Positions 33,603 through 46,042 of a stretch of DNA of 64,000 bases are shown here, in pieces. The translations under genes and the position numbers were made by a program. This DNA is from Rhizobium subbaraonis. Lineage in GTDB: Bacteria > Pseudomonadota > Alphaproteobacteria > Rhizobiales > Rhizobiaceae. The notes under the pieces were generated by a model. The model did not search any database. It was not told the DNA's origin and saw only the letters and a list, made by a program, of their open reading frames with translations. The stretch spans positions 124,001 through 188,000 of the forward strand of contig NZ_OBQD01000003.1 of the NCBI RefSeq assembly GCF_900220975.1, read 5' to 3'. Numbering within the stretch: the first letter of the stretch is position 1; every line of letters starts with the position of its first letter.

Positions 33603-35208
33603 GGCGCGCCCCCTCAAGGGTTCGTTGCGGCTTGCGCGGCAGCACCAGTCCGAGCGGCGCGTCGGTGAACAGCGAGGCATCCATCGTCTTCAGGTCGTCG
33701 GCGATGATCAGCGGAAATTCCGACTGGTCGAGAATGTGCGCCTGCAGGTCGATGCCCGGTGCGATCTCGGTAAGCACGACCCCCTTCGGTGTCAGCTTCA
33801 TCACGCAGCGCTCGGTGACGTAGGTGATGTCCTGCCCCTGCTCGACGGCGCGACGGCCGGAGAAGGTGACGTGCTCGACTTCGTTTACCAGCTTCTTCAG
33901 CTTGCCTTCCTTCTCGATTGTGAGCTTCTGATTGTCGACACCGAGCTTCGCGCCCGCGTTGAACATGCCGGAGAAGACGATCTTCCTGGCGCGCGCCGTG
34001 ATGTCGACGAAGCCGCCCGCGCCGGCCGTGACATGCGGCCGGAAGGAGAGCTTGGAGACGTTGACTGAACCGTCGCGCCCGATCTCCAGGAACGACAGCA
34101 GCGATGCGTCGAAGCCCGCACCCTGGAAATAGGTGAACTGGTAGGGCGAGGGCATGTAGGCGTCGGCGTTGGACGCGCAGCCGAAGGCGAAATCGAGCAG
34201 CGGCACCCCGCCGACGGCTCCCTGCTCGATCACCCAGGTGACGTCGCCGTGAAGACCTTCTTCCAGCAGGATGCGCGGCACGTTGGCGGAGATGCCGAAG
34301 CCGAGATTGACGCAGCTTCCGGCCTCGAGTTCTCGTGCGACGCGGCGGGCGATGACCTTCTGGATGTTGAATTCCGGCACGCGGAACGTGTCGAGCGGGC
34401 GCATGATCTCGCCCGAGATCGCCGGATCGTAGGGCGTCTGCGTCGTCTGCTTCTGGTCGGGATCGACAACGACGTAGTCGACCAGCATGCCCGGTACGCG
34501 CACGTCGTGCGGCCGTAGCGACCCGTCCTTGGTGATCCGCTTGACCTGGGCGATGACGATGCCGCCGTTGTTGCGGGCGGCGAGCGCCTGGTCCAGTCCG
34601 CCGAGGTAGGCGCCCTCGTGCTCGTAGGTGAGGTTTCCGCGCTCGTCGGCTGTGGTGGCCCGGATGATCGCCACCTGCGGTACGATCGCCGGGAAGTAGA
34701 GCCAGTCCTCGCCCTCGAACGCGACTTTCTTGACGACCGGTTCGGCCATAGCCTTCCCGTTCATCGCGCAGCCCTCCCGTGACGGATCGACGAAGGTGTC
34801 TAGACCGACCTTGGTCAGAACGCCCGGCCGCTTTGCCGCCGCTTCGCGGTGCATGTCGAAGAGGATGCCCGAGGGAATGTTGTAGGCGGGGATCTCGTTG
34901 CCGGTCACCATCTGCCAGATCAGCGGTGGCTCGGAAGAGGAGGGGCCGGAAGGGTAGGAGCCGCCGATGACTTTGGCCAGCAACCCCTTCTTCGCGATGT
35001 GGTCCACGCCCTTGATGCCGCTCATGTCGCCGGCCGCGATCGGGTGCAGGGTGGTGATGTCTCGCGGATGCCCGGTCGCCTCGAAGCGCTCGCCGATCGC
35101 CCTGAGCATCAGGTCGGGGCAGCCCAGCCCGGAGGACGAAGACACAGACACGACGGCGCCGTCAGGGATCAGGCCGGCTGCTTCGGTGGGGGAAATGTGC
35201 TTGGTCAT
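33595..35208 (-). CDS. Acyl-CoA:carboxylate CoA-transferase (family I, fused subunits)
   Basis: A 537-residue CoA-transferase in which both halves are fused, as in the YdiF/propionate-CoA-transferase group. The first half starts MTKHISPTEAAGLIPDGAV and has GGSYPSGPSSSEPPLIW; the second has LGFGISANVPRIL and the catalytic Glu in VIEQGAVGGVPLLDFAFG. It moves CoA between acids, here probably activating an acid product of the pathway. ATG 35208 has a weak ribosome site; a longer frame from 35349 has no similarity. A 232-base gap separates it from the Gfo/Idh/MocA gene upstream, so it may have its own promoter. Confidence 0.93.
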   Translation of the reverse strand: MTKHISPTEAAGLIPDGAVVSVSSSSGLGCPDLMLRAIGERFEATGHPRDITTLHPIAAGDMSGIKGVDHIAKKGLLAKVIGGSYPSGPSSSEPPLIWQMVTGNEIPAYNIPSGILFDMHREAAAKRPGVLTKVGLDTFVDPSREGCAMNGKAMAEPVVKKVAFEGEDWLYFPAIVPQVAIIRATTADERGNLTYEHEGAYLGGLDQALAARNNGGIVIAQVKRITKDGSLRPHDVRVPGMLVDYVVVDPDQKQTTQTPYDPAISGEIMRPLDTFRVPEFNIQKVIARRVARELEAGSCVNLGFGISANVPRILLEEGLHGDVTWVIEQGAVGGVPLLDFAFGCASNADAYMPSPYQFTYFQGAGFDASLLSFLEIGRDGSVNVSKLSFRPHVTAGAGGFVDITARARKIVFSGMFNAGAKLGVDNQKLTIEKEGKLKKLVNEVEHVTFSGRRAVEQGQDITYVTERCVMKLTPKGVVLTEIAPGIDLQAHILDQSEFPLIIADDLKTMDASLFTDAPLGLVLPRKPQRTLEGARHV

Positions 35209-35440
35209 GATGCTGCCCGAAGTTGGAATTGGTCCGGCGAAGTCGATCCCTGCTTTGCCTGCCCGCCGGCGGGGAGGAGGTGCCCGAAGGCGGGCCGATG
35301 GGCGATTTCTCGATTCGATCGCGGGGCAGGTCCTGCCGTCGCTTCGCAAGCGCCCGGCGCTGTTCCGCGACGGGGAGACAAGGCCGCTTCCGCTGTGGCG
35401 CCGATTGGAGAGAGCGTTCGCATCAGATCACCAGCCCCCT

Positions 35441-37499
<2,059 letters not shown>

Positions 37500-37550
37500 G
37501 GTCAATGCTCCCTTGCGGACCTCCTCGTCCGCTTTCGAGGGGCAGGATTA

Positions 37551-37564
37551 TTGGATCGTTCCAA
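37551..37564. promoter_or_regulatory. LacI-type operator at the LacI/Gfo promoter
   Basis: TTGGATCGTTCCAA has a central CG and 12 of 14 bases symmetric. It lies about 50 bases upstream of the LacI start and shares GATCGTTCCAAA with the reverse complement of the site at 37978-37997. Confidence 0.65.
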
Positions 37565-37715
37565 ATTAGTCAAGCGGGTTTTGGGGAGATGGGTGAGGGA
37601 GGTTGCGCCGGTGCCAGTTATTCGCGGCCTTGTGGCTTTGCACGGCGAGTCGGCATCGACCCGGCAGTTACGCACGGCCCCATCTTCGCCTGCTTCTCCG
37701 CAATCTTCTGTCTCT

Positions 37716-37838
37716 CCGTCATGCTCGGGCTTGTCCCGGCCATCTGGGGTGATGCCGTCATGCACTATCTATCATCATGATAATAATGAAAATTCTTGAC
37801 GATCCAGATCCTCGGGGCAATCCCGAGGATAACGTCGG
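37716..37838. repeat. Inverted pair of a dispersed intergenic repeat
   Basis: The arm at 37716-37747 reads CCGTCATGCTCGGGCTTG and continues TCCCGG; the arm at 37801-37838 is its degenerate reverse complement (CTCGGGGCAATCCCGAGGAT and then AACGTCGG). About 53 bases of AT-rich DNA separate them. CTCGGGCTTG-type elements of this sort recur between genes in many rhizobial genomes. The rest of the 531-base gap 37500-38030 holds two operators and no coding sequence that I can support. Confidence 0.55.
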
Positions 37839-37977
37839 TGAGTGTTGTCCGTTGCGTCGAGCGAAGTGGATCCGTTGCGAGGCCTGTTTCGCTGTAGACG
37901 TCGCGCACTAGTGGGGCGGAGCATGCAGCCGGCCTGGTGCGCATCTTCGCAACTCGGTCTCACTTTCATCCCCTTGC

Positions 37978-37997
37978 AATTTGGAACGATCTAAATT
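37978..37997. promoter_or_regulatory. LacI-type operator in front of the DUF993 gene
   Basis: AATTTGGAACGATCTAAATT is a near-palindrome with central CG and eight of ten pairs symmetric. It ends 33 bases before the DUF993 ATG, where a bound repressor would block transcription or its start. It carries GGAACGATC, the inverse of the GATCGTTCC in the 37551-37564 site. Confidence 0.7.
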
Positions 37998-38030
37998 ATG
38001 CCCTGTCCTCGAACCAAGGAGGAGGTTTCC

Positions 38031-39197
38031 ATGCCGACAGTCAACCTGCCGGGCGCGGACGGCAGCATCGCGCCCTACACGCTGACCGGAACGCCGACCG
38101 AGCGTCCGAAGGCCCCGCCGGCTTTCAACCGCATCGCCTATGCGGCCGCCCACGTGGTCTCCGATCCATTGCGCGAGACCCGTCCCTGGGAGGCGCCTGC
38201 GATCGACTGGGAGGCGACGCTGGCGTTCCGGCATCACCTGTGGTCGCTCGGCTTTCGCATCGCCGAGGCGATGGACACGGCCCAGCGCGGCATGGGGCTC
38301 GACTGGGCCGGCGCGCAGGAGCTGATCCGCCGCTCGCTTGCGGAGGCCCGGACGCTGCCCGGCGCCGACCTTGCCTGCGGTGCGGGCACGGACCAGCTCT
38401 CGCCGGCCGACACGCGCGCGCTGGACGACGTGATCGCCGCCTATGAAGAGCAGGTCGGCTTCGTCGAAAAGCATGGCGGCCGCGCCATCATGATGGCGAG
38501 CCGGGCGCTTGCGCGCGTCGCGCGCTCGCCCGACGACTACCGCAAGGTCTACGGCCGCATTCTCGGGCAGGCCAAGGACAAGGTCGTGCTGCACTGGCTG
38601 GGTGACATGTTCGATCCGCAGCTGAAGGGCTACTGGGGCAGCGATCACTTCGAGGGCGCGCTTTCCACTGTCATCTCCATCATCGAGGAAAACAGGGAGA
38701 AAGTGGAAGGCATCAAGATTTCGCTGCTCGACAATGCCAAGGAGGTGGCGCTGCGGGACCGGCTGCCCGATGGCGTGCTTTGCTTTACAGGCGACGATTT
38801 CAATTACGCCGAGCTGATCGAGGGCGATGGCCGGAAGTACAGCCATGCCCTGCTCGGCATCTTCGACGCGGTGGCACCCCAGGCGTCGATGGCGCTCGCC
38901 TGCCTTGCGGCGGGCGATGTCGCGACGTTCCGTTCCGTGATTGCGCCGACCGTGCCGCTGTCGCGGAAGATCTTCGAAGCGCCGACGCAGTATTACAAGG
39001 CCGGCGTCGTCTTCCTTGCCTGGCTGAACGGGCACCAGTCGCATTTCACCATGCCGGCCGGCATGCAATCCGCACGCGGCATGCTCCACTATGCCGAAGT
39101 TTTCCGGCTTGCCGACCGCGCCCATGTGCTGGACAAGCCGGACCTGGCGGCCGCGCGGATGAAGAGCCTGATGGCGGTGATGGGCGTGGGCGACTAG
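38031..39197 (+). CDS. DUF993 family protein (dihydrodipicolinate-synthase/aldolase-like)
   Basis: A 388-residue protein of the DUF993 group, usually annotated as related to the dihydrodipicolinate synthase/NAL aldolase superfamily. It starts [20 protein letters not shown]; later blocks such as [19 protein letters not shown] and [15 protein letters not shown] fit a TIM-barrel, with the Lys in [10 protein letters not shown] a candidate Schiff-base residue. ATG 38031 follows a strong AAGGAGGAGG. It is divergent from the LacI gene, with an operator just upstream. It may cleave a keto-acid in the same pathway as the Gfo/Idh/MocA and CoA enzymes, which is inference. Confidence 0.82.
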   Translation: MPTVNLPGADGSIAPYTLTGTPTERPKAPPAFNRIAYAAAHVVSDPLRETRPWEAPAIDWEATLAFRHHLWSLGFRIAEAMDTAQRGMGLDWAGAQELIRRSLAEARTLPGADLACGAGTDQLSPADTRALDDVIAAYEEQVGFVEKHGGRAIMMASRALARVARSPDDYRKVYGRILGQAKDKVVLHWLGDMFDPQLKGYWGSDHFEGALSTVISIIEENREKVEGIKISLLDNAKEVALRDRLPDGVLCFTGDDFNYAELIEGDGRKYSHALLGIFDAVAPQASMALACLAAGDVATFRSVIAPTVPLSRKIFEAPTQYYKAGVVFLAWLNGHQSHFTMPAGMQSARGMLHYAEVFRLADRAHVLDKPDLAAARMKSLMAVMGVGD

Positions 39198-39366
39198 GCG
39201 CAGGGCGGCCATCGCAGGTCCTTGCGCCGTTCGCTCGGCCTGCGCACGAGAGGGCGGGCGGACGGTTCGTCGTCGTGCGCCATGTTGCGGCTCGGCGCAA
39301 TCTGGGCATTTTGCTTTTCGAGCCGGTGCGCTATCCAGAGCCATGGCAAACGGCAGGAGAGCGAGG

Positions 39367-40062
39367 ATGACGGCTGCGGACGCCCGGATTGGGGAAAGCT
39401 GGAAGGGGCCGCTCGCGGCGGAGTTCGAAAGCCCGTACATGGCGGCGCTGAGAAGCTTTCTTATCCGCGAGAAGGAGCAGGGAAAGCGCATCTTCCCAAA
39501 GGGGGCGGAATATTTTCGCGCGCTCGACCTGACGCCACTCGAAGAGGTGAAGGTGGTGATCCTCGGACAGGATCCCTATCACGGCGAGGGGCAGGCACAC
39601 GGGCTCTGCTTCAGCGTCCGGCCGGGCGTGCGCATCCCGCCTTCGCTCGTCAACATCTACAAGGAAATCTCAGCCGACATCGGCATCCCGCCCGCGCGCC
39701 ACGGCTTTCTCGAGCACTGGGCGCGGCAGGGCGTCCTGTTGCTCAACAGCGTGCTGACGGTGGAAATGGGGCGCGCGGCCTCGCATCAGGGACAGGGCTG
39801 GGAACGCTTCACGGATGCGGTGATCCGGGCGGTCAACGAAAACGACCAGCCCGTCGTCTTCATGCTCTGGGGCTCCTACGCGCAGAAGAAGGCCGCCTTC
39901 GTGGACCAGGAAAAGCATCTGGTGCTGCGCGCGCCGCATCCCTCGCCATTGTCCGCGCATAGCGGCTTCCTCGGCTGCCGGCATTTTTCCAAGGCGAATG
40001 CCTTCCTTGAAAGCCGCGGTCGCACGCCGGTCGACTGGCAGTTGCCCGAACGGGTGGAGTAG
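39367..40062 (+). CDS. ung: Uracil-DNA glycosylase (family 1)
   Basis: A 231-residue base-excision repair enzyme that removes uracil from DNA. The water-activating motif [17 protein letters not shown], the uracil-binding LLLNSVLTV, and the DNA-contacting [11 protein letters not shown] loop are all intact. ATG 39367 follows AGGAGAGCGAGG; an ATG at 39343 would add eight residues. It is preceded by the DUF993 gene, with a 169-base gap, and converges on the nucleoside hydrolase gene. A housekeeping gene unrelated to the catabolic locus beside it. Confidence 0.97.
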   Translation: MTAADARIGESWKGPLAAEFESPYMAALRSFLIREKEQGKRIFPKGAEYFRALDLTPLEEVKVVILGQDPYHGEGQAHGLCFSVRPGVRIPPSLVNIYKEISADIGIPPARHGFLEHWARQGVLLLNSVLTVEMGRAASHQGQGWERFTDAVIRAVNENDQPVVFMLWGSYAQKKAAFVDQEKHLVLRAPHPSPLSAHSGFLGCRHFSKANAFLESRGRTPVDWQLPERVE

Positions 40063-40092
40063 GGGGCAAGCCCCCAACGATGTCGTCCGCCG

Positions 40093-41046
40093 TCATGCAG
40101 GGCGGGCCAGCGTCCTTGCGATCAGGTCAAGAACGGCATCCGCATCGATGCCGGTGCAGGCATGCTGGCTCGGGAAATCGTCCCAGTTGCCGGGCGGGAA
40201 GGCGCGGCCGTCCGGTTTCTGGATCGTCTGCCCGTCGGCAATGCCGCCTGAGACGACACGGATTACGCCCGAACGCGTGGTGAAGAGTTCGGGTGCGACC
40301 AGATAGGCGCAGGCGCAGCTGTCGTGGACGACCATGCCGTCCTTCACGTGGCGGCCGTAGAAATCGATGTAGAGCTGCGAGATGTCGGAGAGGAGTTTCG
40401 CACGGGCGCCGCCCTTCTCGACGATCGCGTCGAGCAGCGTGCGCGTCATCACCGTCTTCATCGTCACGTCGAGGCCGACGACGGTCACCTTCCAGGGCGC
40501 GGTCATTACCACGTCCGCAGCTTCGGGATCGCCATGGATGTTGGCCTCGGCTGCGGGCGTAATGTTGCCGGGAACGTCGAAGGCGCCGCCCATGATGATG
40601 ACCTGCTTGACGAGCGTGGCAATCTCCGGGGCCTCCTTCAGCGCGAAGGCGAGGTTCGACATGCGCCCGACGGCGATCAGCGTCACCTCTCCCGGATTTT
40701 TCCTGACGGTGTCGATGATGAAGCGGTGCGCCGGCAGCGGATCGACCGGCAGGTCGATCGTTTCGGGAACGTCGATGTTGCCGAGCCCGTCGCGGCCGTG
40801 GATCATGACGGGCCAGTCGACCGGATTGCGCATGGGATTGAACGCCTTGCCGTCGCCCATGGCAACCGGGGCGGCAATCTCCCATTCTCGCTTCAGAAAC
40901 AGCGCGTTGCGCGTCGTCGTCTCGACGGAAGCATTGCCGAAGACGGTAGTGATGCCGATCAGGTCGATATCGGGATGGTGATGCAAGAACAGCAGCGCCA
41001 TCGCGTCGTCGATGCCGGGATCGGTGTCGAATATGACCTTGTGCAT
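40093..41046 (-). CDS. Nucleoside hydrolase (inosine-uridine preferring type)
   Basis: A 317-residue calcium-dependent enzyme that splits ribonucleosides into base and ribose. The family hallmark DTDPGIDDAMALL is at residues 7-19, with later VIIMGGAFDVPGNITPAAEANIHGDPEAA and the catalytic-site VVHDSCACAYLVAPELF. ATG 41046 (MHKVIFDTD) was chosen; the open frame extends 30 residues further without similarity. It lies 19 bases downstream of a DadA-like oxidoreductase gene, so the two may be co-transcribed, although a joint pathway is not evident. Confidence 0.94.
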   Translation of the reverse strand: MHKVIFDTDPGIDDAMALLFLHHHPDIDLIGITTVFGNASVETTTRNALFLKREWEIAAPVAMGDGKAFNPMRNPVDWPVMIHGRDGLGNIDVPETIDLPVDPLPAHRFIIDTVRKNPGEVTLIAVGRMSNLAFALKEAPEIATLVKQVIIMGGAFDVPGNITPAAEANIHGDPEAADVVMTAPWKVTVVGLDVTMKTVMTRTLLDAIVEKGGARAKLLSDISQLYIDFYGRHVKDGMVVHDSCACAYLVAPELFTTRSGVIRVVSGGIADGQTIQKPDGRAFPPGNWDDFPSQHACTGIDADAVLDLIARTLARPA

Positions 41047-41065
41047 GGAAGAAGGACTTTCGGTG

Positions 41066-42304
41066 TTACTGGAAGCGCCGGATGGAGAAGGGTTCGAGTT
41101 CGGCCCCTGCTGCGCCGGCGAAAAGGTCGGCGACATGGCGCCCGGTGGTGGCGGCGAGCGTCAGGCCGAGATGGCCGTGGCCGAAGGCGAACGCGATACG
41201 GGCGTCGCCAGGATGCAGGCCGATGACAGGGATGGAATCCGGCGTCGAGGGGCGGCGGCCCATCCACTCGGTGCCGCCCTCTTCGGGCAGATCGGGCACG
41301 TAGCGGCGCATCTTCCGGCGCATGGCGGCGGCGCGCGCATAGTTGGCAGCCGTCTCCGGACGCGCCAGCTCTACGGCGCCGCCCACGCGCAGCATGTTTT
41401 CGAAGGGCGTGGCGACGAAGCCGTGTTCGGAGAAGAACACCGGCATTTCCAGCGTCACGGTGGGGTTGACGAAGGTGGTGTTATAGCCGCGCTCGGTTTC
41501 GAGCAGTACGTGGAGACCCATGCGCTCGACCAGCGGCCTGGACCAGATACCGGCTGCGACCACCGCCTTGTCGAAAAGGTGGTTGTTCTGCGCTTCGGTT
41601 CGCACCGTGATGCCTTGCTCGCCCCAGGTCAGCATGGAGGCGGCCGCGTCGATGAAGGTGGCCCGCTCGCGCAGGACCGCCTGCAGACGACGCAGGAACG
41701 TCAGCGGATACTCGAAGGTCTGGTAGCCGTCGTTGTAGATCGCGCCGGCGAAATTGCCCGACAATGCCGGCACCCGCCGCCGCGACTCGGCCGCATCGAG
41801 CTTGTCGATGCCGAAGCCGCCGAGGAGGCGGGCGTTTTCGCTCGCACGGGCAAAGGCCTTGTCGCGGGCCGTTTCCGTGTCGAAAACGGTCAGCGCGCCG
41901 CCCTGGCGCAGATGGCCGCTGATGCCGGCGATCCGCGCCAGAGCGGTTTGGTCGGCAGCGGCGCTTTTCATCAGGAAGGCCAGCGTAGCTCGGGAGCGCT
42001 CCACAGTAGCGGGGCTGGAGGAGCGCAGAAGCTTCATCAGCCAGGGCAGCATCGCGGGCATGTCGCCCCAGCGCAGCGCCAGCGGGCCGAGGGGATCGAG
42101 CAGCCAGCGCGGAACGGACAGCAGCATGCCGGGGCTCGCGATCGGGTCGATCTCGGGAATAGCGAGGATGCCCGCATTGCCGACCGAAGCCGGCAGGCCC
42201 CCCGCATCGCGCTCGATGATCGTCACCTGATGGCCTCGGTCGAGGAGATGGAGCGCTGTGGCGCAGCCAATGATGCCGCCGCCGACGATGCCGATATGTG
42301 CCAT
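41066..42304 (-). CDS. DadA-like FAD-dependent D-amino-acid dehydrogenase / glycine oxidase family
   Basis: A 412-residue flavoprotein of the DAO family. It has HIGIVGGGIIGCATALHLLDRGHQVTIIERD at the N-terminus (FAD binding) and GRRPSTPDSIPVIG near residue 350, typical of the small subunit of D-amino-acid dehydrogenase. It would oxidise a D-amino acid or a related amine to a keto acid, passing electrons to quinone. It precedes the nucleoside hydrolase by 19 bases. No alanine racemase is nearby, so classical alanine catabolism is not indicated, and the substrate remains open. Confidence 0.9.
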   Translation of the reverse strand: MAHIGIVGGGIIGCATALHLLDRGHQVTIIERDAGGLPASVGNAGILAIPEIDPIASPGMLLSVPRWLLDPLGPLALRWGDMPAMLPWLMKLLRSSSPATVERSRATLAFLMKSAAADQTALARIAGISGHLRQGGALTVFDTETARDKAFARASENARLLGGFGIDKLDAAESRRRVPALSGNFAGAIYNDGYQTFEYPLTFLRRLQAVLRERATFIDAAASMLTWGEQGITVRTEAQNNHLFDKAVVAAGIWSRPLVERMGLHVLLETERGYNTTFVNPTVTLEMPVFFSEHGFVATPFENMLRVGGAVELARPETAANYARAAAMRRKMRRYVPDLPEEGGTEWMGRRPSTPDSIPVIGLHPGDARIAFAFGHGHLGLTLAATTGRHVADLFAGAAGAELEPFSIRRFQ

Positions 42305-42467
42305 GCCTGTCCTGCTCGGTAAATGCGTGGTCCGACGCGAAGCGGCCCTTCTGACCGCGGCGGACGATAGACGGAAAAGAAAATGCTGTCGACCGCGTGC
42401 GGGGGCCGTCCGGACAACGCCGGCGGATACCCGGGGCTGTCGGCTGGGGCGCCGGCTGTGACCGGTG

Positions 42468-43331
42468 TCAGCCGCCCGCGGGCGGGCGGGCGGGCCTGGT
42501 GGCGGCAGAGCTGCTTGCGATCGTCTGGCGGAGGAAGGCTGCGACGAAGAGAATGGTCAACGTCACGACGATCGTCGGTGCCGGGGCGCTGTCGAGGAAG
42601 AAGCTGACATAGATGCCGGTGAGGGATGCGCCGACGGCAATTGCCACCGCCGCGAGCAGCATCGATCCGAACCGCCGCGTCAGCAGGGCCGCAATCGCGC
42701 CGGGCGCGACCAGCAGCGACACCGACAGGATGATGCCGACCGCCTTGAGCGCGCCGACGACCACCAGCGAAATCACCGCGAGCAGGCCGTAGTGCAGCAG
42801 GCGGACGGGCAGGCCGATTGCCGCGGCATGCTGCCGGTCGAACGCCTGGACGAGAAGATCCTTGCGGAAGAACAGGATGAAGGCGGCGCAGGCGAGCGCG
42901 ATCAGGCCCGTTTCCACGAGATCGGGAAGCGTGATGCCGAGCATGTCTCCAAACAGGATGTGGTCGAGATGGACGTCGGATTCGACGGCGACGTAGAGGA
43001 CGATGCCGAGGCCGAACATGCCGGAAAAGACGATCCCGAGCACCGTATCCTCCTTCACGCGGCTGTTGTTGCGCACGTAGCCGGCGGCCAGGGCGCAGAA
43101 CAGCCCCGCGACGAAGGCGCCGATCGCAAGGGGAAGGCCCACCACATAGGCGATGACGACGCCGGGCAGCACCGCATGGGAAACCGCATCGCCCATCAGC
43201 GACCAGCCCTTGAGCACGAGGTAGCAGGACAGCAGTGCCATCGGCACGGCGATCATCAGCGTGACGGCGAAGGCGTATTGCATGAAGCCCAGCCGGAAGG
43301 GCATGACCGCCAGTTCGAGGAATTCGCTCAT
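42468..43331 (-). CDS. sitD: Manganese/iron ABC transporter permease SitD
   Basis: A 287-residue inner-membrane permease of the ABC-3 family with about eight to nine helices (MPFRLGFMQYAFAVTLMIA, GWSLMGDAVSHAVLPGVVIAY). It ends in a flexible Ala/Pro-rich tail. Its ATG overlaps the sitC stop (ATGA). It is the last gene of sitABCD, each joined to the next by a four-base overlap. A long open frame that runs on through sitC is a shadow. Confidence 0.94.
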   Translation of the reverse strand: MSEFLELAVMPFRLGFMQYAFAVTLMIAVPMALLSCYLVLKGWSLMGDAVSHAVLPGVVIAYVVGLPLAIGAFVAGLFCALAAGYVRNNSRVKEDTVLGIVFSGMFGLGIVLYVAVESDVHLDHILFGDMLGITLPDLVETGLIALACAAFILFFRKDLLVQAFDRQHAAAIGLPVRLLHYGLLAVISLVVVGALKAVGIILSVSLLVAPGAIAALLTRRFGSMLLAAVAIAVGASLTGIYVSFFLDSAPAPTIVVTLTILFVAAFLRQTIASSSAATRPARPPAGG

Positions 43332-44194
43332 GCCGGCCCGCCTTTCTGCTCCAGGGCGAGGCGGCCCTTGCGGCGGATCGCGATCATCCCGTGCTTGGGC
43401 GCGAAGACGAAGGCTGCGAGGAAGATCAGCGTCTGCAGGACGACGATGATGCCGCCGGTGGCGCCGTCGAGAAAATAGGAGACATAGGCGCCGACAAAGC
43501 TGGTACCGGCGCCGAGCAGGGCTGCGATCAGGATGATGCGCTGGAAGCGGTCCGTCAGCAGGTAGGCGGTGGCGCCGGGCGTGACGACCATCGCGATGAC
43601 CAGGAAGGCGCCGACGGTCTGCAGCGCTGCGACGGTGGAGGCCGCAAGAAGGGTGAAGAACAGGAGCTTCAGCGCCAGCGGCTTCAGCCCGATCGATCGG
43701 GCGTGGTTCTCGTCGAAGAAGGTGACCATCAGGTCCTTCCATTTCAAAAGCAGGACGACCAGCGTCACGCCGCCGATGATGGCGAGCTGCAGCGTGTCGG
43801 CCGGCGTGATCGCCAGGATGTTGCCGAGCACGATCGTCTGGATGTTCACCGAGGTGGGCGAGAGCGACACCATGAACAGCCCGACGCCGAAGAAGGAGGT
43901 GAAGATCATGCCGATGATCGCATCTTCCTTCAGCCTGGTGCGGTGATTGAGGAAGAGCATGGCGCCGGCGGCGAGGCCGCCGGACAGGAAGGCGCCGACG
44001 GCGAAGGGCAGGCCCAGCATATAGGCGCCGGCGACGCCCGGCACGATCGCGTGGGAAAGCGCGTCGCCGATCAGCGACCAGCCCTTGAGCATGAGATAGG
44101 CGGAAAGAAAGCCGCAGACGCAGCCGACGAGCGCACTGACCCACATGGCGTTGACCATGTAGTCGTAGCCGAAGGGTTCGAGGAGCGTGCTCAC
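43328..44194 (-). CDS. sitC: Manganese/iron ABC transporter permease SitC
   Basis: A 288-residue ABC-3 family permease with the same hallmark as SitD ([21 protein letters not shown]). It forms the heterodimeric channel with SitD. The two proteins are clearly homologous, as is usual for sit operons. ATG 44194 overlaps the sitB stop as ATGA. Confidence 0.94.
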   Translation of the reverse strand: MSTLLEPFGYDYMVNAMWVSALVGCVCGFLSAYLMLKGWSLIGDALSHAIVPGVAGAYMLGLPFAVGAFLSGGLAAGAMLFLNHRTRLKEDAIIGMIFTSFFGVGLFMVSLSPTSVNIQTIVLGNILAITPADTLQLAIIGGVTLVVLLLKWKDLMVTFFDENHARSIGLKPLALKLLFFTLLAASTVAALQTVGAFLVIAMVVTPGATAYLLTDRFQRIILIAALLGAGTSFVGAYVSYFLDGATGGIIVVLQTLIFLAAFVFAPKHGMIAIRRKGRLALEQKGGPA

Positions 44195-45081
44195 TGGTCC
44201 GTCTTCTCCGGTTCCGCAGCCGGGCTGCCCTTGGCGCCGTAGATGACGAAGGGACGCTCGTCGTCGCTGATGACCTTGACCTGGCGCGGATCGGCATCCT
44301 CGTGCAGATCCTGGCCGGACAGGATGAAATGGCGCAGCACGCCGCCGAAGGCGCGCTCCAGGTTCGCCTCGTTGAACGTCTCGGCTGTCGGGCCGGACGC
44401 GATCACGGTGCCCTTGACGAAGACGGTGCGGTCGCAGAAGTCCGGCACGCTGCCGAGATTGTGCGTCGAAACCAGCATCACCCGCCCTTCGTCGCGCAGC
44501 GTCCCGAGCAGCTCGACGATCTGTTCCTCGGTGGTGACGTCGACGCCGGTGAAGGGCTCGTCGAGCAGGATCACCTGGCCTTCCTGCGCCAGCGCTCTTG
44601 CGAGGAACACACGCTTGCGCTGGCCGCCGGAGAGTTCGCCGATCTGGCGCTTGCGGAAATCGCTCATGTTGACGCGGGCCAGCGCCTCGGCGACCATCTC
44701 GTGGTCGTGCCGGGAAGGGATGCGCAGCCAGTTCATGTGCCCGTAGCGCCCCATCATCACCACGTCCTCGACGAGGACCGGGAACGTCCAGTCCACCTCC
44801 TCGGCCTGCGGGACGTAGGCGACGAGGTTTTTCTTCAGGGCCTCGCGCACCGGCATGCCGAGGATGGTGACCCTGCCGCCGGCCAGCGGCACGAAACCCA
44901 TGATCGCCTTGAAAAGGGTGGACTTGCCGCTGCCGTTGACGCCGACGAGCGCCGTGATTGTGCCGCGCGGCACCGAGAAGCTCGCATGCTTGAGCGCGGT
45001 CACCCCGGTCCGGTAGGTGACGGTGACGTCTTCCGCCACAATCCCGTCTACCGGCTTGCCGCGGCCCCCCATCATCATCAT
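44191..45081 (-). CDS. sitB: Manganese/iron ABC transporter ATP-binding protein SitB
   Basis: A 296-residue ATPase. Walker A is GVNGSGKST, the signature [15 protein letters not shown], Walker [13 protein letters not shown], and the switch His is in [10 protein letters not shown]-terminal extension of about 45 residues rich in charged residues follows the ATPase core. Four consecutive ATG codons open the frame at 45081; the first overlaps the sitA stop. Powers uptake of Mn(II), and possibly Fe(II). Confidence 0.94.
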   Translation of the reverse strand: MMMMGGRGKPVDGIVAEDVTVTYRTGVTALKHASFSVPRGTITALVGVNGSGKSTLFKAIMGFVPLAGGRVTILGMPVREALKKNLVAYVPQAEEVDWTFPVLVEDVVMMGRYGHMNWLRIPSRHDHEMVAEALARVNMSDFRKRQIGELSGGQRKRVFLARALAQEGQVILLDEPFTGVDVTTEEQIVELLGTLRDEGRVMLVSTHNLGSVPDFCDRTVFVKGTVIASGPTAETFNEANLERAFGGVLRHFILSGQDLHEDADPRQVKVISDDERPFVIYGAKGSPAAEPEKTDQ

Positions 45082-45971
45082 TGCGAAAGTCCCTTCACGA
45101 TGGTCTCGGACGTGACGCGCAGCAGGTCGAGGTAGGTGGGCACCGGTCCGTCGATCTCGCTGAGGCTGTCGACGTAGAGGACGCCGCCATAGGCAGCCCC
45201 GGTCTCGGCGGCAACCTGTCTGGCGGGCTTGTCGGAAACGGTGCTTTCGGAGAAGACGACATGAATGTCGTGCTCGCGCACGGCATCGATCACCGCCTTG
45301 ACCTGCTTGGGGGTACCCTGCTGGTCGGCGTTGATCGGCCAGAGGAACAGCTCCTTCAGGCCGAAGTCGCGGGCGAGGTAGGAGAAGGCGCCCTCGCTGG
45401 TGACGAGCCAGCGCTTTTCTTCCGGCAGCTTGCCGAGCTCTGCCTTGATCTGTTCCGACAGCGCCCTGATCTTCTCGCCATAGGCCTTGGCGTTCGCCTC
45501 ATAGACGGCGGCATTTTGCGGATCGATTTCTGTCAACGCCTTGCGGATGTTCTCGACATATATCAGCCCGTTGTCGGGCGACATCCAGGCATGCGGATTG
45601 GGCTTGCCGCTGTAGGGGCCTTCGCTAATCCCCATCGGCTCGACGCCATCGGAGACGACGGCGTTCGGGACGTCGTTGAGATTGGCGAGGAACTTCTCGA
45701 ACCAGCGCTCGAGGTTCAGTCCGTTCCACAGCACCAGCGAGGCGTCCTGCGCCTTGAGGATGTCGCGCGGCGTCGGCTGGTAGTTGTGGATCTCGGCTCC
45801 GGGTTTGGTGATCGAGTCCACGACCGCGGCGTCGCCGGCGACATTGCGGGCAATGTCGGCGATGACGGTGAAGGTGGTGATGACCTTCGGCTTTTCCTGT
45901 GCCGCTGCAAATGTCGCCCCGCTGAACGTGACAAGTGCTGCGAGGAGGGATTTCAAAATTCCTGAGATCAT
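45078..45971 (-). CDS. sitA: Manganese/iron ABC transporter substrate-binding protein SitA
   Basis: A 297-residue metal-binding periplasmic protein with a signal peptide ([18 protein letters not shown], cleaved near AAA-QEK). Metal ligands of the cluster A-I family are visible: His in [11 protein letters not shown], His in [13 protein letters not shown], the Glu in [14 protein letters not shown] and the Asp in [11 protein letters not shown] 45971 was chosen; the only upstream in-frame start is a TTG inside a regulatory box. Two copies of TTTGCRAATGAKTTGCAAT lie upstream, as expected for control by Mur, the manganese-sensing Fur homologue of rhizobia. Confidence 0.95.
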   Translation of the reverse strand: MISGILKSLLAALVTFSGATFAAAQEKPKVITTFTVIADIARNVAGDAAVVDSITKPGAEIHNYQPTPRDILKAQDASLVLWNGLNLERWFEKFLANLNDVPNAVVSDGVEPMGISEGPYSGKPNPHAWMSPDNGLIYVENIRKALTEIDPQNAAVYEANAKAYGEKIRALSEQIKAELGKLPEEKRWLVTSEGAFSYLARDFGLKELFLWPINADQQGTPKQVKAVIDAVREHDIHVVFSESTVSDKPARQVAAETGAAYGGVLYVDSLSEIDGPVPTYLDLLRVTSETIVKGLSQ

Positions 45972-45989
45972 TGATTGAGACCATACGCT

Positions 45990-46008
45990 TTTGCAAATGA
46001 GTTGCAAT
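45990..46008 (+). promoter_or_regulatory. Mur-like box 1 at the sit promoter
   Basis: TTTGCAAATGAGTTGCAAT, with an inner TGCAA-N5-TTGCA inverted repeat. It lies 19 bases before the sitA ATG and just downstream of a TATATT that may be the -10, so a bound regulator would cover the transcription start. It matches the site at 46043-46061 at 17 of 19 bases on the opposite strand. Confidence 0.7.
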
Positions 46009-46042
46009 AAAATATAGGCGGCAAATTTGAAGTGTCAATGCA

